Origin: Mesorhizobium loti
GTDB taxonomy: Bacteria > Pseudomonadota > Alphaproteobacteria > Rhizobiales > Rhizobiaceae
Direction of reading: 5' to 3'
Assembly (NCBI GenBank): GCA_002356515.1
Contig: AP017605.1
Span: forward strand, 4,659,001 to 4,723,000
DNA: 64,000 nucleotides
The position numbers were made by a program, and so were the translations under genes. Under the pieces are notes generated by a model. The model saw nothing but the letters and a program-made list of their open reading frames with translations, made no database searches and was not told the DNA's origin. Shown here one piece after another: positions 1 through 9,132 of this stretch (position 1 is the first letter of the stretch; each line of letters begins with the position of its first letter).

Positions 1-987
1 CTCGGGGGCGGCGCCAAGGTCTATTTCAAGCGCGAGGACCTGAACCACACCGGTTCGCACAAGATCAACAACTGCCTCGGCCAGATCCTGCTGGCCAAGC
101 GCATGGGCAAGAAGCGCATCATCGCCGAGACGGGCGCCGGCCAGCATGGCGTCGCATCCGCCACCGTTGCCGCCCGCTTCGGCTTTCCCTGCGTCGTCTA
201 TATGGGCGCTACCGACGTCGCCCGCCAAAGCCCCAACGTCTTCCGCATGAAGCTGCTCGGCGCCGAAGTGCGACCGGTCACCGCCGGTCACGGCACGCTG
301 AAGGACGCCATGAACGAAGCGCTTCGTGATTGGGTGACCAATGTCGAGGACACCTATTACCTGATCGGCACCGCCGCCGGTCCGCATCCCTATCCGGAGC
401 TGGTGCGCGACTTTCAGTCGGTGATCGGCACCGAGGCACGCGCGCAGATCCTCGAACAGGAAGGCCGGCTGCCCGACACCATCATCGCCGCTGTCGGCGG
501 CGGCTCGAACGCCATCGGCCTGTTCCATCCCTTCCTTGATGACAAGGATGTGCGCATCATCGGCATCGAGGCCGGCGGGCGCGGACTCGACGGCATCGAG
601 CATTGCGCCTCGATGAATGCCGGTTCTCCCGGCGTGCTGCACGGCAACCGCACCTATCTCCTGCAGAATGCCGACGGCCAGATCATGGACGGCCATTCGA
701 TCTCGGCCGGTCTCGATTATCCCGGCGTCGGCCCGGAACATTCCTGGCTGCGCGACTCCGGCCGTGTCGAATACGTGCCGATCCTCGACGACGAGGCGCT
801 GGAAGCCTTCAAGTTGACGACGCGCGTCGAAGGCATCATCCCGGCGCTCGAATCCGCGCACGCCATCGCGCATGCGGTCAAGATTGTGCCGGCCATGGAC
901 AAGGACCAGATCGTCATCGTCAACCTGTCGGGCCGTGGCGACAAGGACGTGCATACGGTGGCTTCGATGCTGGGCATGGAGATTTGA
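1..987 (+). CDS. trpB: Tryptophan synthase beta chain (5' end outside window)
   Basis: TrpB condenses indole with L-serine on pyridoxal phosphate to give tryptophan, in a complex with TrpA in the cytoplasm. The reading frame is open from base 1, so the N-terminus (roughly the first 80 residues of a family of about 400) lies upstream of the window. The PLP-lysine motif HTGSHKINN is encoded at about 49-75, with the lysine at 61-63. The glycine-rich phosphate-binding loop GGGSNAIG follows at about 496-519. The frame ends in TGA at 985-987, only 2 bases before trpA, so the two are translationally linked as is usual. Identification is secure from the motifs and the adjacent trpA; only the start is unseen. 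Confidence 0.97.
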   Translation, partial: LGGGAKVYFKREDLNHTGSHKINNCLGQILLAKRMGKKRIIAETGAGQHGVASATVAARFGFPCVVYMGATDVARQSPNVFRMKLLGAEVRPVTAGHGTLKDAMNEALRDWVTNVEDTYYLIGTAAGPHPYPELVRDFQSVIGTEARAQILEQEGRLPDTIIAAVGGGSNAIGLFHPFLDDKDVRIIGIEAGGRGLDGIEHCASMNAGSPGVLHGNRTYLLQNADGQIMDGHSISAGLDYPGVGPEHSWLRDSGRVEYVPILDDEALEAFKLTTRVEGIIPALESAHAIAHAVKIVPAMDKDQIVIVNLSGRGDKDVHTVASMLGMEI

Positions 988-989
988 TT

Positions 990-1829
990 ATGACCACCCG
1001 CATCGACCGCCGCATGGCAAAGCTCAAATCCGAAGGCCGCCCGGCGCTCGTCACCTATTTCATGGGCGGCGATCCGGATTATGAGACATCCCTGTCGATC
1101 ATGAAGGCGCTCCCCGGCGCCGGCTCCGACATCATCGAACTCGGCATGCCGTTCTCCGACCCGATGGCTGACGGCCCGGCGATCCAGGCTGCCGGCCTGC
1201 GCGCGCTGAAAGGCGGCCAGACGCTGGTCAAGACGCTGAAGATGGCGGCCGAGTTCCGCGCCGGTGACAACGAAACGCCGATCGTGCTGATGGGCTACTA
1301 CAACCCGATCTACATCTACGGCGTCGACCGTTTCCTGAAAGACGCACTGGCCAGCGGCATCGATGGCCTGATCGTCGTCGACCTGCCGCCGGAGATGGAT
1401 GAGGAACTCTGCATTCCGGCACTGAAAGCCGGTATCAATTTCATCCGCCTGGCGACGCCGACCACCGACGACAAGCGGCTGCCCAAGGTGCTGCAGAACA
1501 CGTCGGGCTTCGTCTACTATGTGTCGATGACCGGCATCACTGGCTCCGCACTTGCCGACACCGGCAAGGTCGCCGCCGCCGTCAAGCGCATCAAGGGCCA
1601 CACGGACCTGCCGGTTTGCGTCGGCTTCGGCGTCAAGACCGCAGAGCAGGCCCGTGTCATCGGCGCCAATGCCGATGGCGTCGTCGTCGGCACCGCGATC
1701 GTCAACGCGGTCGCCAATGTGCTGGGGCCGAAGGGCGAAAAGACTGCCGACCCGGCGGAGGCCGTCGCCACACTGGTCAGCGGCCTGGCGCAAGGCGTGC
1801 GCTCGGCCCGCCTTGCTGCTGCCGAATAG
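990..1829 (+). CDS. trpA: Tryptophan synthase alpha chain
   Basis: TrpA cleaves indole-3-glycerol phosphate to indole and glyceraldehyde-3-phosphate and channels indole to TrpB. The 279-residue product is of normal family length. The catalytic acids fall at Glu50 ([11 protein letters not shown]) and Asp61 (MADGPAIQ), and the phosphate-binding loop GFGVKT lies near residue 212. The ATG at 990 was chosen because it gives the standard N-terminus [12 protein letters not shown] and lies 2 bases after the trpB stop. The frame stays open further upstream, but only as a shadow of trpB. It forms the distal part of the trp cluster, with accD 48 bases downstream. Confidence 0.98.
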   Translation: MTTRIDRRMAKLKSEGRPALVTYFMGGDPDYETSLSIMKALPGAGSDIIELGMPFSDPMADGPAIQAAGLRALKGGQTLVKTLKMAAEFRAGDNETPIVLMGYYNPIYIYGVDRFLKDALASGIDGLIVVDLPPEMDEELCIPALKAGINFIRLATPTTDDKRLPKVLQNTSGFVYYVSMTGITGSALADTGKVAAAVKRIKGHTDLPVCVGFGVKTAEQARVIGANADGVVVGTAIVNAVANVLGPKGEKTADPAEAVATLVSGLAQGVRSARLAAAE

Positions 1830-1877
1830 TTTTCCTACGTTTTTAGCCAACTCTTCGTCAGGACAGGAGCCGAAGCG

Positions 1878-2804
1878 ATGAACTGGATCACCAATTACGT
1901 CCGCCCGAAGATCAATTCGATGCTCGGCCGGCGCACCGACATGCCCGAGAATCTCTGGATCAAGGATCCGGAGACCGGCGAAATGGTGTTCCACAAGGAT
2001 CTGGAATCCAACCAGTTCGTCATCCCGTCTTCCGGCCACCATATGAAGATCTCGGCCAAGGAGCGGCTGAAATTCTTTTTCGATGACGGCAAGTACGAGA
2101 CCCTGGACAATCCTAAGGTCATGCAGGATCCGCTGAAATTCCGGGACGAGAAGCGCTATGTCGACCGGCTGAAGGATGCCAAGGCCAAGACCGGCCTCGA
2201 AGACGCGATCATCAACGCGCTGGGCACCGTCGAGGGCCTGCCGGTGGTGGTAACAGTGCAGGACTTCGCTTTCATGGGCGGTTCGCTCGGCATGGCCGCC
2301 GGTGACGCTATCGTGCACGGCTTCGAAGTCGCCTTGCAGCGCAAGCGGCCGCTGATCCTGTTTGCCGCGTCCGGCGGCGCCCGCATGCAGGAAGGCATCC
2401 TGTCGCTCATGCAACTGCCGCGCACGACAGTTGGCGTTGACCGGCTGAAGGAAGCCGGCCTTCCCTACATCGTCGTGCTGACCAACCCGACCACCGGCGG
2501 GGTCACGGCTTCCTACGCCATGCTGGGCGACGTGCACATTGCCGAACCTGGCGCGCTGATCGGCTTTGCCGGACCGCGCGTCATCGAACAGACCATCCGT
2601 GAAAAGCTGCCCGATGGTTTCCAGCGCTCCGAATATCTGATGGAGCACGGCATGGTCGACATGGTTGTGTCGCGGCTGGAGATGCGGGCCACGATCGCGC
2701 GCCTGCTGAAGATGCTGCTCAAGATACCGGAGGCGGAAAAGCCGCTGGAGCCGGAAATCCTGCCGCCGGCGGTGATCGCCGCCGAAGCCCGGCCGCAGGC
2801 CTGA
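1878..2804 (+). CDS. accD: Acetyl-CoA carboxylase carboxyltransferase beta subunit, without zinc-ribbon cysteines
   Basis: AccD is the beta half of the carboxyltransferase that moves CO2 from carboxybiotin to acetyl-CoA, the committed step of fatty acid synthesis; AccA is its partner, encoded elsewhere. The 308-residue protein has the crotonase-fold core with [10 protein letters not shown] and [16 protein letters not shown] motifs. Enterobacterial AccD carries an N-terminal four-cysteine zinc ribbon. Here the corresponding region (about residues 20-50, [18 protein letters not shown]) has no cysteine, and there is none anywhere in the protein, so the finger is degenerate while the fold context is retained. 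The ATG at 1878 is preceded by GGACAGGAG. The trpA-accD-folC order is typical of alphaproteobacteria. Confidence 0.97.
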   Translation: MNWITNYVRPKINSMLGRRTDMPENLWIKDPETGEMVFHKDLESNQFVIPSSGHHMKISAKERLKFFFDDGKYETLDNPKVMQDPLKFRDEKRYVDRLKDAKAKTGLEDAIINALGTVEGLPVVVTVQDFAFMGGSLGMAAGDAIVHGFEVALQRKRPLILFAASGGARMQEGILSLMQLPRTTVGVDRLKEAGLPYIVVLTNPTTGGVTASYAMLGDVHIAEPGALIGFAGPRVIEQTIREKLPDGFQRSEYLMEHGMVDMVVSRLEMRATIARLLKMLLKIPEAEKPLEPEILPPAVIAAEARPQA

Positions 2805-2813
2805 CGCGACACT

Positions 2814-2861
2814 GTGCATGTCGCCCAAAAGTGACCTCGGTTTTGGGAAAACGACATGCAC
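2814..2861. repeat. 48-bp palindromic intergenic repeat, copy 1
   Basis: The outer arms GTGCATGTCG / CGACATGCAC and the inner arms CCCAAAA / TTTTGGG form a long imperfect hairpin just after accD. A near-identical copy lies at 28488-28535, after alkB. This is the pattern of the short interspersed palindromes common in rhizobial genomes. It may act as an RNA processing or termination structure; that role is inferred. Confidence 0.85.
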
Positions 2862-2985
2862 AAAACACGACTTTGCTCGCCGCTAACAGCGATTGCGCCA
2901 TGTCTATGGCGCGCTGTAGCCTTTTGATTGCCATGGCCGTTCCGGGAGCGATTCTGGCTCTCGGGCCATGCGCGAGGATTCTGTC

Positions 2986-4311
2986 ATGACAACGCTCGCC
3001 GCCGACCGCGAAATCGAAGCCCTGATGGCGCTTCACCCGAAAGGCTTTGACCTTTCGCTCGACCGTATCACGCGGCTTCTGGAGCGGCTGGGCAATCCGC
3101 AGGACTTGCTGCCGCCGGTCATCCATATCGCCGGCACCAACGGCAAGGGCTCCTGCGCCGCCTTTTCCCGTGCCCTGCTTGAAGCCGCCGGCCACCTTGT
3201 CCATGTCCACACCTCGCCGCATCTGGTGAACTGGGCCGAGCGCTACAGGCTCGCCGCCGAGGGGGGCGGCAAGCTTGTCGACGACGAGACCTTCGCCGAG
3301 GCCATTGCCCGCGTCGCCAAGGCCAATGACGGCCAGAAGATCACCGTCTTCGAGATCCTCACCGCCGTCACCTTCATCCTGTTTTCCGAACATCCGGCCG
3401 AAGCCGCCATCATCGAGGTCGGCCTCGGCGGCCGCTTCGACGCCACCAATGTCGTCGCCAGGCCTGCGGTGTCGGTGATCATGCCGGTGTCGATGGATCA
3501 CGAAGCCTATCTCGGCGACCGTGTCGAACTGATCGCGGCTGAAAAGGCCGGCATCATGAAGCGCGGCTGCCCGGTGGTCATCGGCGCGCAGGAAAGCGAA
3601 ACGGCGCTGCAGGTGCTGATCGAGACCGCCGAGCGGCTGGAGTGCCCGACCTTCGTCTACGGCCAGGATTTCCTCGCCTTCGAGGAAAACGGCCGCATGG
3701 TTTACCAGGACGAGGACGGCCTGATGGACCTGCCGCCGCCGCGCCTGCCCGGGCGCCACCAGTTCGCCAATGCGGCCGCCGCGATCGCCGCGGTCAAGGC
3801 GGCCGGCTTCGAGATCAGCCACCGCGCCGCCGAGAAGGCGATGACCCATGTTGCTTGGCCCGGCCGCATGCAGAAGCTGATGCAAGGCCGGCTGGCGGAG
3901 CTGGCGCCGAAGGGCGCCGACATCTGGCTCGACGGCGGCCACAATCCGGGCGCCGGCGTGGTCGTTGCCGAAGCATTGGCCGAGCAGGAGGAGAAGAACC
4001 CGCGCCCGCTCTTCCTCATCTCGGGCATGATCAACACCAAGGACCAGAGCGGCTATTTCCGCGCCTTCAAGGGCCTCGTCCGGCATGTCTACACCGTGCC
4101 GGTCAGCCTGAGCGACGCCGGCGTGCCGAACGACGAACTGGCGATCCGCGCTACGGAAGCCGGGCTGACTGCCGAGCCGGTGAGTTCCGTCGCCAACGCA
4201 CTGATGCTGCTGCGAGACACCTGGGATGGCCCGGCGCCGCGCATCCTGATCGGCGGATCGCTTTATCTGGCCGGCGCCGTGCTGGCTGAGAACGGCACGC
4301 CGCCGACCTGA
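2986..4311 (+). CDS. folC: Bifunctional dihydrofolate synthase / folylpolyglutamate synthase
   Basis: FolC ligates L-glutamate to dihydropteroate and extends the polyglutamate tail of folates, using ATP. The 441-residue product shows the Mur-ligase-like P-loop HIAGTNGKGSC at about residues 46-56, the folate-binding segment VHTSPHL, the VGLGGRFDATN motif and a C-terminal glutamate-binding domain with WLDGGHNP. I place the start at ATG 2986, which has a GAGG element 8 bases upstream. An in-frame ATG at 2968 would add six residues but has no clear ribosome site. The 181-base gap to accD contains a palindromic repeat, so folC probably has its own promoter. Confidence 0.95.
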   Translation: MTTLAADREIEALMALHPKGFDLSLDRITRLLERLGNPQDLLPPVIHIAGTNGKGSCAAFSRALLEAAGHLVHVHTSPHLVNWAERYRLAAEGGGKLVDDETFAEAIARVAKANDGQKITVFEILTAVTFILFSEHPAEAAIIEVGLGGRFDATNVVARPAVSVIMPVSMDHEAYLGDRVELIAAEKAGIMKRGCPVVIGAQESETALQVLIETAERLECPTFVYGQDFLAFEENGRMVYQDEDGLMDLPPPRLPGRHQFANAAAAIAAVKAAGFEISHRAAEKAMTHVAWPGRMQKLMQGRLAELAPKGADIWLDGGHNPGAGVVVAEALAEQEEKNPRPLFLISGMINTKDQSGYFRAFKGLVRHVYTVPVSLSDAGVPNDELAIRATEAGLTAEPVSSVANALMLLRDTWDGPAPRILIGGSLYLAGAVLAENGTPPT

Positions 4312-4337
4312 GAGAGCCTGGCCTGCACGAGGAGCTC

Positions 4338-4760
4338 ATGATGATCAAGGTGAAGCAACTCGCCCATGTCTGCATCTTCGCGCAAGACCTGGAAGCGACG
4401 CGCAGTTTCTACCGCGACGTGCTCGGCATGGACACAAGGTTCAATTTCCTGCGCGACGGCAAGATTTTCGGCTTCTACCTGGATTGCGGTGGCCGAAGTC
4501 ATGTCGAGGTGTTCCAGAAAGACGGCACGAGCTTCAACGAGCTCAATCAGATCAACCATTTCTGCCTGGAAGTCGAAGACATCGACGCCGCGATCGTCCA
4601 TATCAAGTCGAAGGGCATCGACGTGACCGCCAAGAAGCATGCCTGCGACGACACCTTTCAGGCCTGGATCCGTGACCCCAACGGCGTGAAGATCGAGCTG
4701 TTCGAATACACGGCAAAAAGCGCGCAGTTCACCGGCGGCGACCGCATCGCCGACTGGTGA
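4338..4760 (+). CDS. VOC (glyoxalase/dioxygenase) superfamily protein
   Basis: This is a small 140-residue protein with two beta-alpha-beta-beta-beta modules. Candidate metal ligands are in place: His in QLAHVCIF near residue 10, Glu in SHVEVFQ near 57, His in INHFCLEV near 74 and Glu in KIELFEY near 121. This matches the lactoylglutathione lyase/fosfomycin-resistance fold. The DPNGVKIEL segment is the usual end of such domains. The substrate cannot be told from sequence. The start ATG 4338 follows GAGGAGC and lies 26 bases after folC, so it may be cotranscribed with it. A true glyoxalase I is possible but not demonstrated. Confidence 0.8.
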   Translation: MMIKVKQLAHVCIFAQDLEATRSFYRDVLGMDTRFNFLRDGKIFGFYLDCGGRSHVEVFQKDGTSFNELNQINHFCLEVEDIDAAIVHIKSKGIDVTAKKHACDDTFQAWIRDPNGVKIELFEYTAKSAQFTGGDRIADW

Positions 4761-4802
4761 CCGCACTTCAGGTCCCACCAGTCCGGGCACGGTTTTGGCG
4801 CA

Positions 4803-5084
4803 TTACTTCAGCTCGATCTCGATGAAAGCATATTCGCCGTCATTGGCGCTGATGACGTCGTGCTCGACGCCCTCCTTGCGGAAATAGGGCGCGCCTTTCT
4901 TCATCTCGGCGAAGGTCTCGCCATCCTTGGTCTTGAGCTTCACTTTGCCGTCCATCAGCGGCACGACGACATAGTCGTGGCCATGGCGATGCCAGCCGGT
5001 GTTGTCGCCGGGCTGGAAGCGGTACTCGGTGACGATGACGCGCTCATTGTCGATGAAGACGGTGGCCTTGGCGGATCCGGTCAT
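4803..5084 (-). CDS. Small single-domain cupin protein
   Basis: This is a 93-residue cupin with the first motif GWHRHGHDYVVVPLMDG (two metal-ligand histidines and a third in the HxH pattern) and the second motif with His in EGVEHDVISAN. The start at 5084 follows an AGGGAGAG ribosome site; an in-frame ATG at 5120 would add 12 unconserved residues. It is convergent with the VOC gene, with 42 bases between them. Stand-alone cupins of this type may bind a small ligand or act as simple metal-dependent enzymes. No specific function is assigned. Confidence 0.8.
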   Translation of the reverse strand: MTGSAKATVFIDNERVIVTEYRFQPGDNTGWHRHGHDYVVVPLMDGKVKLKTKDGETFAEMKKGAPYFRKEGVEHDVISANDGEYAFIEIELK

Positions 5085-5167
5085 ATCGCTCTCCCTGTTT
5101 CTGCTGCCAGCAGAAGACATGGCGCGCCCCGATGTGAGGGCCAGAGGGGGTTAGCGATGACGCCAAC

Positions 5168-5198
5168 AAAAAGCCCGGCGCGATGGCCGGGCTTTTGA
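5168..5198 (-). terminator. Rho-independent terminator after trxA
   Basis: The hairpin arms AAAAGCCCGGC and GCCGGGCTTTT flank a six-base loop. Read on the minus strand the stem is followed by a T-run. It sits 20 bases past the trxA stop. Confidence 0.85.
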
Positions 5199-5218
5199 TA
5201 TCGTGAAGTTCAGTTGGA

Positions 5219-5542
5219 TCAAAGGCTGCCATTGATCCAGTGCGACAGCGCAGTCTTGGGCGCGGCACCGACCTTCATATCGGCGACTTCGCCGCCCTTG
5301 AAGATCATCAGCGTCGGGATCGAGCGCACGCCGAACTGCGCGGCAAGCTCGGGATTCTCGTCGATGTTGAGCTTGGCGATCTTAACCTTGCCGCCGAGCT
5401 CGTTGGCGATCTCTTCCAGCGACGGGCCGATCATCTTGCACGGGCCGCACCATTCAGCCCAGAAATCCACCACGACCGGCTCCTTGGCGTTGAGCACGTC
5501 GGCCTGGAAATTGTTCTTGTCGACCTTGACGGTGGCACCCAT
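5219..5542 (-). CDS. trxA: Thioredoxin 1
   Basis: This is a 107-residue cytoplasmic disulfide reductase that passes electrons from thioredoxin reductase to ribonucleotide reductase, PAPS reductase and other targets. The active-site WCGPC has cysteines at residues 32 and 35. The cis-proline region [12 protein letters not shown] and the terminal helix ALSHWI are normal. I start at ATG 5542 ([12 protein letters not shown]), with AAAGGAA upstream; an in-frame ATG 27 codons earlier lies in the intergenic leader. The gene follows addA by 77 bases on the same strand, an order frequent in Rhizobiales, and ends in a strong terminator. Confidence 0.97.
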   Translation of the reverse strand: MGATVKVDKNNFQADVLNAKEPVVVDFWAEWCGPCKMIGPSLEEIANELGGKVKIAKLNIDENPELAAQFGVRSIPTLMIFKGGEVADMKVGAAPKTALSHWINGSL

Positions 5543-5619
5543 GCGGAAAATTCCTTTCGAGAGTTCTTTGTCGCACCAAATGTGGTGGCTGTCGCGCCCT
5601 TCTTCAAGCAGGTCTTGTG

Positions 5620-8600
5620 TCACGCTCCTGTGAGTCGGGCAAGGGCGTCATCCATGGCCCCGGCCGGCAGTTCGATCAGTCGTGGCGCTTCAGTGAACAG
5701 CAGGGCGGCCTTGACCTCACGCCCGGGATAAAGCGGCTGCAGCAGGGCGCGATAGAGCGCCAGCTGCAACAGATAGGCCGGGGGAATCTCGGCCAGCGTG
5801 GCGGGGGCCGGCCGATTGGTCTTGTAGTCGACGATCGAAACCGTGTCCGCGGTCACCGCCAATCGGTCGATCTTGCCGGAAATCGAACGCGTTTTACCCC
5901 TGACCTGCAGGCTACCCGTGATCGCGACCTCGGCGCGCGACGATGGCGCGAACAGCTGGCCGAGGCGTGGATCGGCAAGAATGGCGATGACCGACGCCAG
6001 GGCCTTTTCGCGCTCTGAGGGCGGCCATGCGGCACCTGTTCGCGCGAGATAACGCTCGGCCGCGCCCTGGCGTTCACCCTCGGCAAGGCCGGGCAGCATC
6101 TGCAGCAGCTTGTGCAAAGCGAGCCCGCGCAGCACGGCAAAGCCGGGTTCGGCGTCGGCGTCCAGCACCGGTGAGGCCTTGTCGACGACCGCTTCCTTGC
6201 CTTCGTCGATCAGCGCCGAGGCGCCGGATGGCGACAGCGGACGTGGTAGATCCTCGAAAGGCGGCAAGGGCCGGAACAGGGTTCCAGGCAACGGCTCGAA
6301 AGCATCGGCCTGCCGCGCCTGTTCATCGGCGCTCGCCGCGACGGGCGCCAGCCTGGTGACGTGGAAACGGTGCACCGGCTCGCCGCCGGCGGGGTGCGCA
6401 CGCTGTTCGCTTTCCGGCGCGCCGATCAGCGCGCGGCTGACGATCGAATGCCAGGTGCCGGTGTTCGGCGCCCGCTTGCCGTGATAGCCGCAGACGATCA
6501 GCCGGTCCTCGGCGCGCGTCATGCCGACATAGAGCAGCCGGCGGTATTCGTCGTCCGCGAGTTCCCTCGCCCTAGCGGCAGCCGTTTTCGAGAAGCCGTT
6601 GGCGACGTCGCTGGCCGAACGCCAGAGATAGCCCTTGCCGTCAAAATTGCGGCCCGAGCCGTCGAAAGGCATCAGCCGCGGTAGATGCTGGTCGCTGAAC
6701 GGGGCGGAGCCGCCATCGACCAGGAACACCACCGGCGCCTCCAGACCCTTGGCGGCGTGCACGGTCATGACACGGACCTCGTCGCGCGTCTGGTCCATCT
6801 CGCGCTTGATCTCGGGGCCGGCATTTTCCAGCGTCGACAGAAAAGCTTCCAGCCCGGGTAGGCCGGTCCGTTCCTCGGCCAGGCAGAAACTCAGGAACTC
6901 ATCGAGAATATCGCCGGCTTCCGGCCCGAGCCGCGCGATCATTTTTCTGCGCACGCCATCACGCGCCAGCAGGCCGGCATAGAATTCGAACACCGGCTTG
7001 AAAGCGGCCTCGTCGGTCCAGATGTCGAGTTGCGCGACGATCTTCGCCAGGCGTTCGTCTCCTTCGGCACGCTGGCGTAGTGACGCGGCCAGCGACAGGC
7101 CGGGCGGCCTCTGCGCGGCGAGCGTGAACAGCGCCTCCTCCGGCAGGTCGAAGATCGGGCTGCGCAGCACGGCGGCGAGCGACAGATCGTCCTGCGGCTG
7201 GATCAGCAGATGGCCGAGCGCGATCAGGTCCTTGACGGCGATATGGCCGGGCAGGCTCAGCCGGTCGGCGCCGGCGACCGGAATGTCGCGGCGTTTCAAG
7301 GCGCGCGTCAGCGCATGGACAAAACTGTCGCGCTTGCGCACCAGCACCAGCACGTCGCCCGGGCGCAGCCTCTTGCCGCGGCCTTCGATGATCTCCCCCT
7401 TGCCGATCCAGCCGGCAATGGTCGCCGCCACGTTCTCGGCGACCCGCACCGCCGGCGCATGGGCGTGGTCGATGGCTTGCGTCCAGTCGTCGGGCTCATC
7501 GACGACATCGGCGCCGATGGATGGCCAGACCTCGACATAGCCCGGCGCATCGGTGCGGATCGCCTTGTGGTTCAGCGGATCGGGATCATGGCTGATGCCG
7601 CGCCGCACGATGGGATCGGCAAAGACGCGGTCGACGGCGGCCAGCACATCGTCGGTCGAGCGGAATGACCAGGTGAGCTTGAGATCGGCAAAGGACGCTT
7701 CGGCGTCGCGCACTCTGCCGGCGAACAGCAGCCGGCTGTCGGCGAAAGAGTCCGGCGCTGCGCCCTGGAAGGAATAGATCGACTGCTTTTCGTCGCCGAC
7801 GGCAAACACCGTGCGGTGGACCCGGTCGCGCGCGCCGAAGCCGGCGAAAAATTCCTCCGCCAGCCGCTTCACCACCTCCCATTGATCCGGGCTGGTGTCC
7901 TGCGCCTCGTCGAGCAATATGTGGTCGATGCCCTGGTCGAGCTTGTATTGCACCCAGGGTCCAGCATCGGGCCGCGCCAGAAGGTTGACCGTGCGGGTGA
8001 TCAGATCGTTGAAGTCGAGAAAGCCCCGGCCGCGCTTCAGCACTTCGTAGCGGGCGATCAGCCAGTCGGCGATGGTCAGTGCCGCGCGTGTGCCTTCCAG
8101 CATGCGGAACAGCGCCAGCCGGTCGACGGTTTCGATGATGGCGCTCGACGCCGAGAGGTAGCGCTCGGCCAGATCAGGCAATCGGTCGGTCAGCGCCTTC
8201 TTGAAGGCCTTTGCCGGGTCGTAAGGATCACCATCGGTCTTGAGGAAGGCTCTTGCCAGCAGTTGCAGGCGGCGAATGGGATCGTTCTCGGCAAAGGCCT
8301 GGCGCGCGTAAGGCAGGATGTTGTTCAGCACCGATCTGGCGTCGGTGGATTCGGCGGCTTGGGCAAAGCCGGCAAAATAGTCGGGCAGGAAGCCGGGCAG
8401 TGGCCAAACCGATGCTGCTATCCCTTCGGCGGTCTGCCCGGGGCGGAAATGGAACTCATCGAACAATGGCTGGAAGCCGTCACGCCCGACCGCATCGAGA
8501 AAATGACGCAAGCCGTCGCGCTTGCGCACGATTTCGCCGAGCAAGGCATCGAGACCGGCCTCGCCGCCGCGCTCCAGCACGGTGGCGAAGGCGTCGGCCA

Positions 8601-9132
8601 GATCCGGGTTGCCGGCAGCCGTACCGGAAATCATCTCGCGGCGCGCGGCGGCGAACAGCGATGCTTCCATTTGGCCGTCGAGCATCTCGAAATGGGCCGG
8701 GATGTTGGCTTCGAGCGGGAACTGGTGGAGCACCGATTCGCAGAAGGCGTGGATGGTCTGGATCTTCAGCCCGCCCGGCGTTTCCAGCGCTTCGGCGAAC
8801 AGGCGCCGCGCCCGGCGCATGGTGTCCCGGTCGGGCCGCCGCCCTTCCAGGGCTTCGATCTTCGTGGCCAGTTCGGCGTCGCCGAGCACCGTCCAGTCCG
8901 ACAGTGTGGAAAAGACCCGGTTCGACATGTTGGCGGCGGCGGCGCGCGTATAGGTCAGGCACAGGATCTTCGACGGGTCGGTGCCGTTGAGCAGCAGCCG
9001 GATGACGCGCTGGGCCAGCACATGGGTCTTGCCGGAGCCGGCATTGGCCGACACCCAGGCGGAATTTCGCGGATCGGCGGCGCTGGCCTGGCTGTTGGCG
9101 GTGTCGCTCGGGATGGGATAGGCCTTCTTCAT
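5620..9132 (-). CDS. addA: AddA helicase-nuclease subunit
   Basis: AddA is the UvrD-like helicase and nuclease subunit of AddAB, which resects double-strand breaks and loads RecA. The 1170-residue protein has the Walker A motif SANAGSGKT near residue 33, motif Ia TYTRAAA, the DEAQD Walker B box [13 protein letters not shown], motif [17 protein letters not shown] and the late helicase motif [12 protein letters not shown]. The C-terminal RecB-family nuclease centre [11 protein letters not shown] follows near residue 1105. The ATG at 9132 overlaps the addB stop by 4 bases (ATGA), so the long in-frame extension upstream is a shadow of addB. The protein is the usual alphaproteobacterial AddA. Confidence 0.95.
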   Translation of the reverse strand: MKKAYPIPSDTANSQASAADPRNSAWVSANAGSGKTHVLAQRVIRLLLNGTDPSKILCLTYTRAAAANMSNRVFSTLSDWTVLGDAELATKIEALEGRRPDRDTMRRARRLFAEALETPGGLKIQTIHAFCESVLHQFPLEANIPAHFEMLDGQMEASLFAAARREMISGTAAGNPDLADAFATVLERGGEAGLDALLGEIVRKRDGLRHFLDAVGRDGFQPLFDEFHFRPGQTAEGIAASVWPLPGFLPDYFAGFAQAAESTDARSVLNNILPYARQAFAENDPIRRLQLLARAFLKTDGDPYDPAKAFKKALTDRLPDLAERYLSASSAIIETVDRLALFRMLEGTRAALTIADWLIARYEVLKRGRGFLDFNDLITRTVNLLARPDAGPWVQYKLDQGIDHILLDEAQDTSPDQWEVVKRLAEEFFAGFGARDRVHRTVFAVGDEKQSIYSFQGAAPDSFADSRLLFAGRVRDAEASFADLKLTWSFRSTDDVLAAVDRVFADPIVRRGISHDPDPLNHKAIRTDAPGYVEVWPSIGADVVDEPDDWTQAIDHAHAPAVRVAENVAATIAGWIGKGEIIEGRGKRLRPGDVLVLVRKRDSFVHALTRALKRRDIPVAGADRLSLPGHIAVKDLIALGHLLIQPQDDLSLAAVLRSPIFDLPEEALFTLAAQRPPGLSLAASLRQRAEGDERLAKIVAQLDIWTDEAAFKPVFEFYAGLLARDGVRRKMIARLGPEAGDILDEFLSFCLAEERTGLPGLEAFLSTLENAGPEIKREMDQTRDEVRVMTVHAAKGLEAPVVFLVDGGSAPFSDQHLPRLMPFDGSGRNFDGKGYLWRSASDVANGFSKTAAARARELADDEYRRLLYVGMTRAEDRLIVCGYHGKRAPNTGTWHSIVSRALIGAPESEQRAHPAGGEPVHRFHVTRLAPVAASADEQARQADAFEPLPGTLFRPLPPFEDLPRPLSPSGASALIDEGKEAVVDKASPVLDADAEPGFAVLRGLALHKLLQMLPGLAEGERQGAAERYLARTGAAWPPSEREKALASVIAILADPRLGQLFAPSSRAEVAITGSLQVRGKTRSISGKIDRLAVTADTVSIVDYKTNRPAPATLAEIPPAYLLQLALYRALLQPLYPGREVKAALLFTEAPRLIELPAGAMDDALARLTGA

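Noticed and set aside
717..2861. A 714-codon open frame on the minus strand opposite trpA and accD
   Set aside because: It is antisense to three well-identified genes, has no domain, and reflects the GC-rich third codon positions of the genes on the plus strand.
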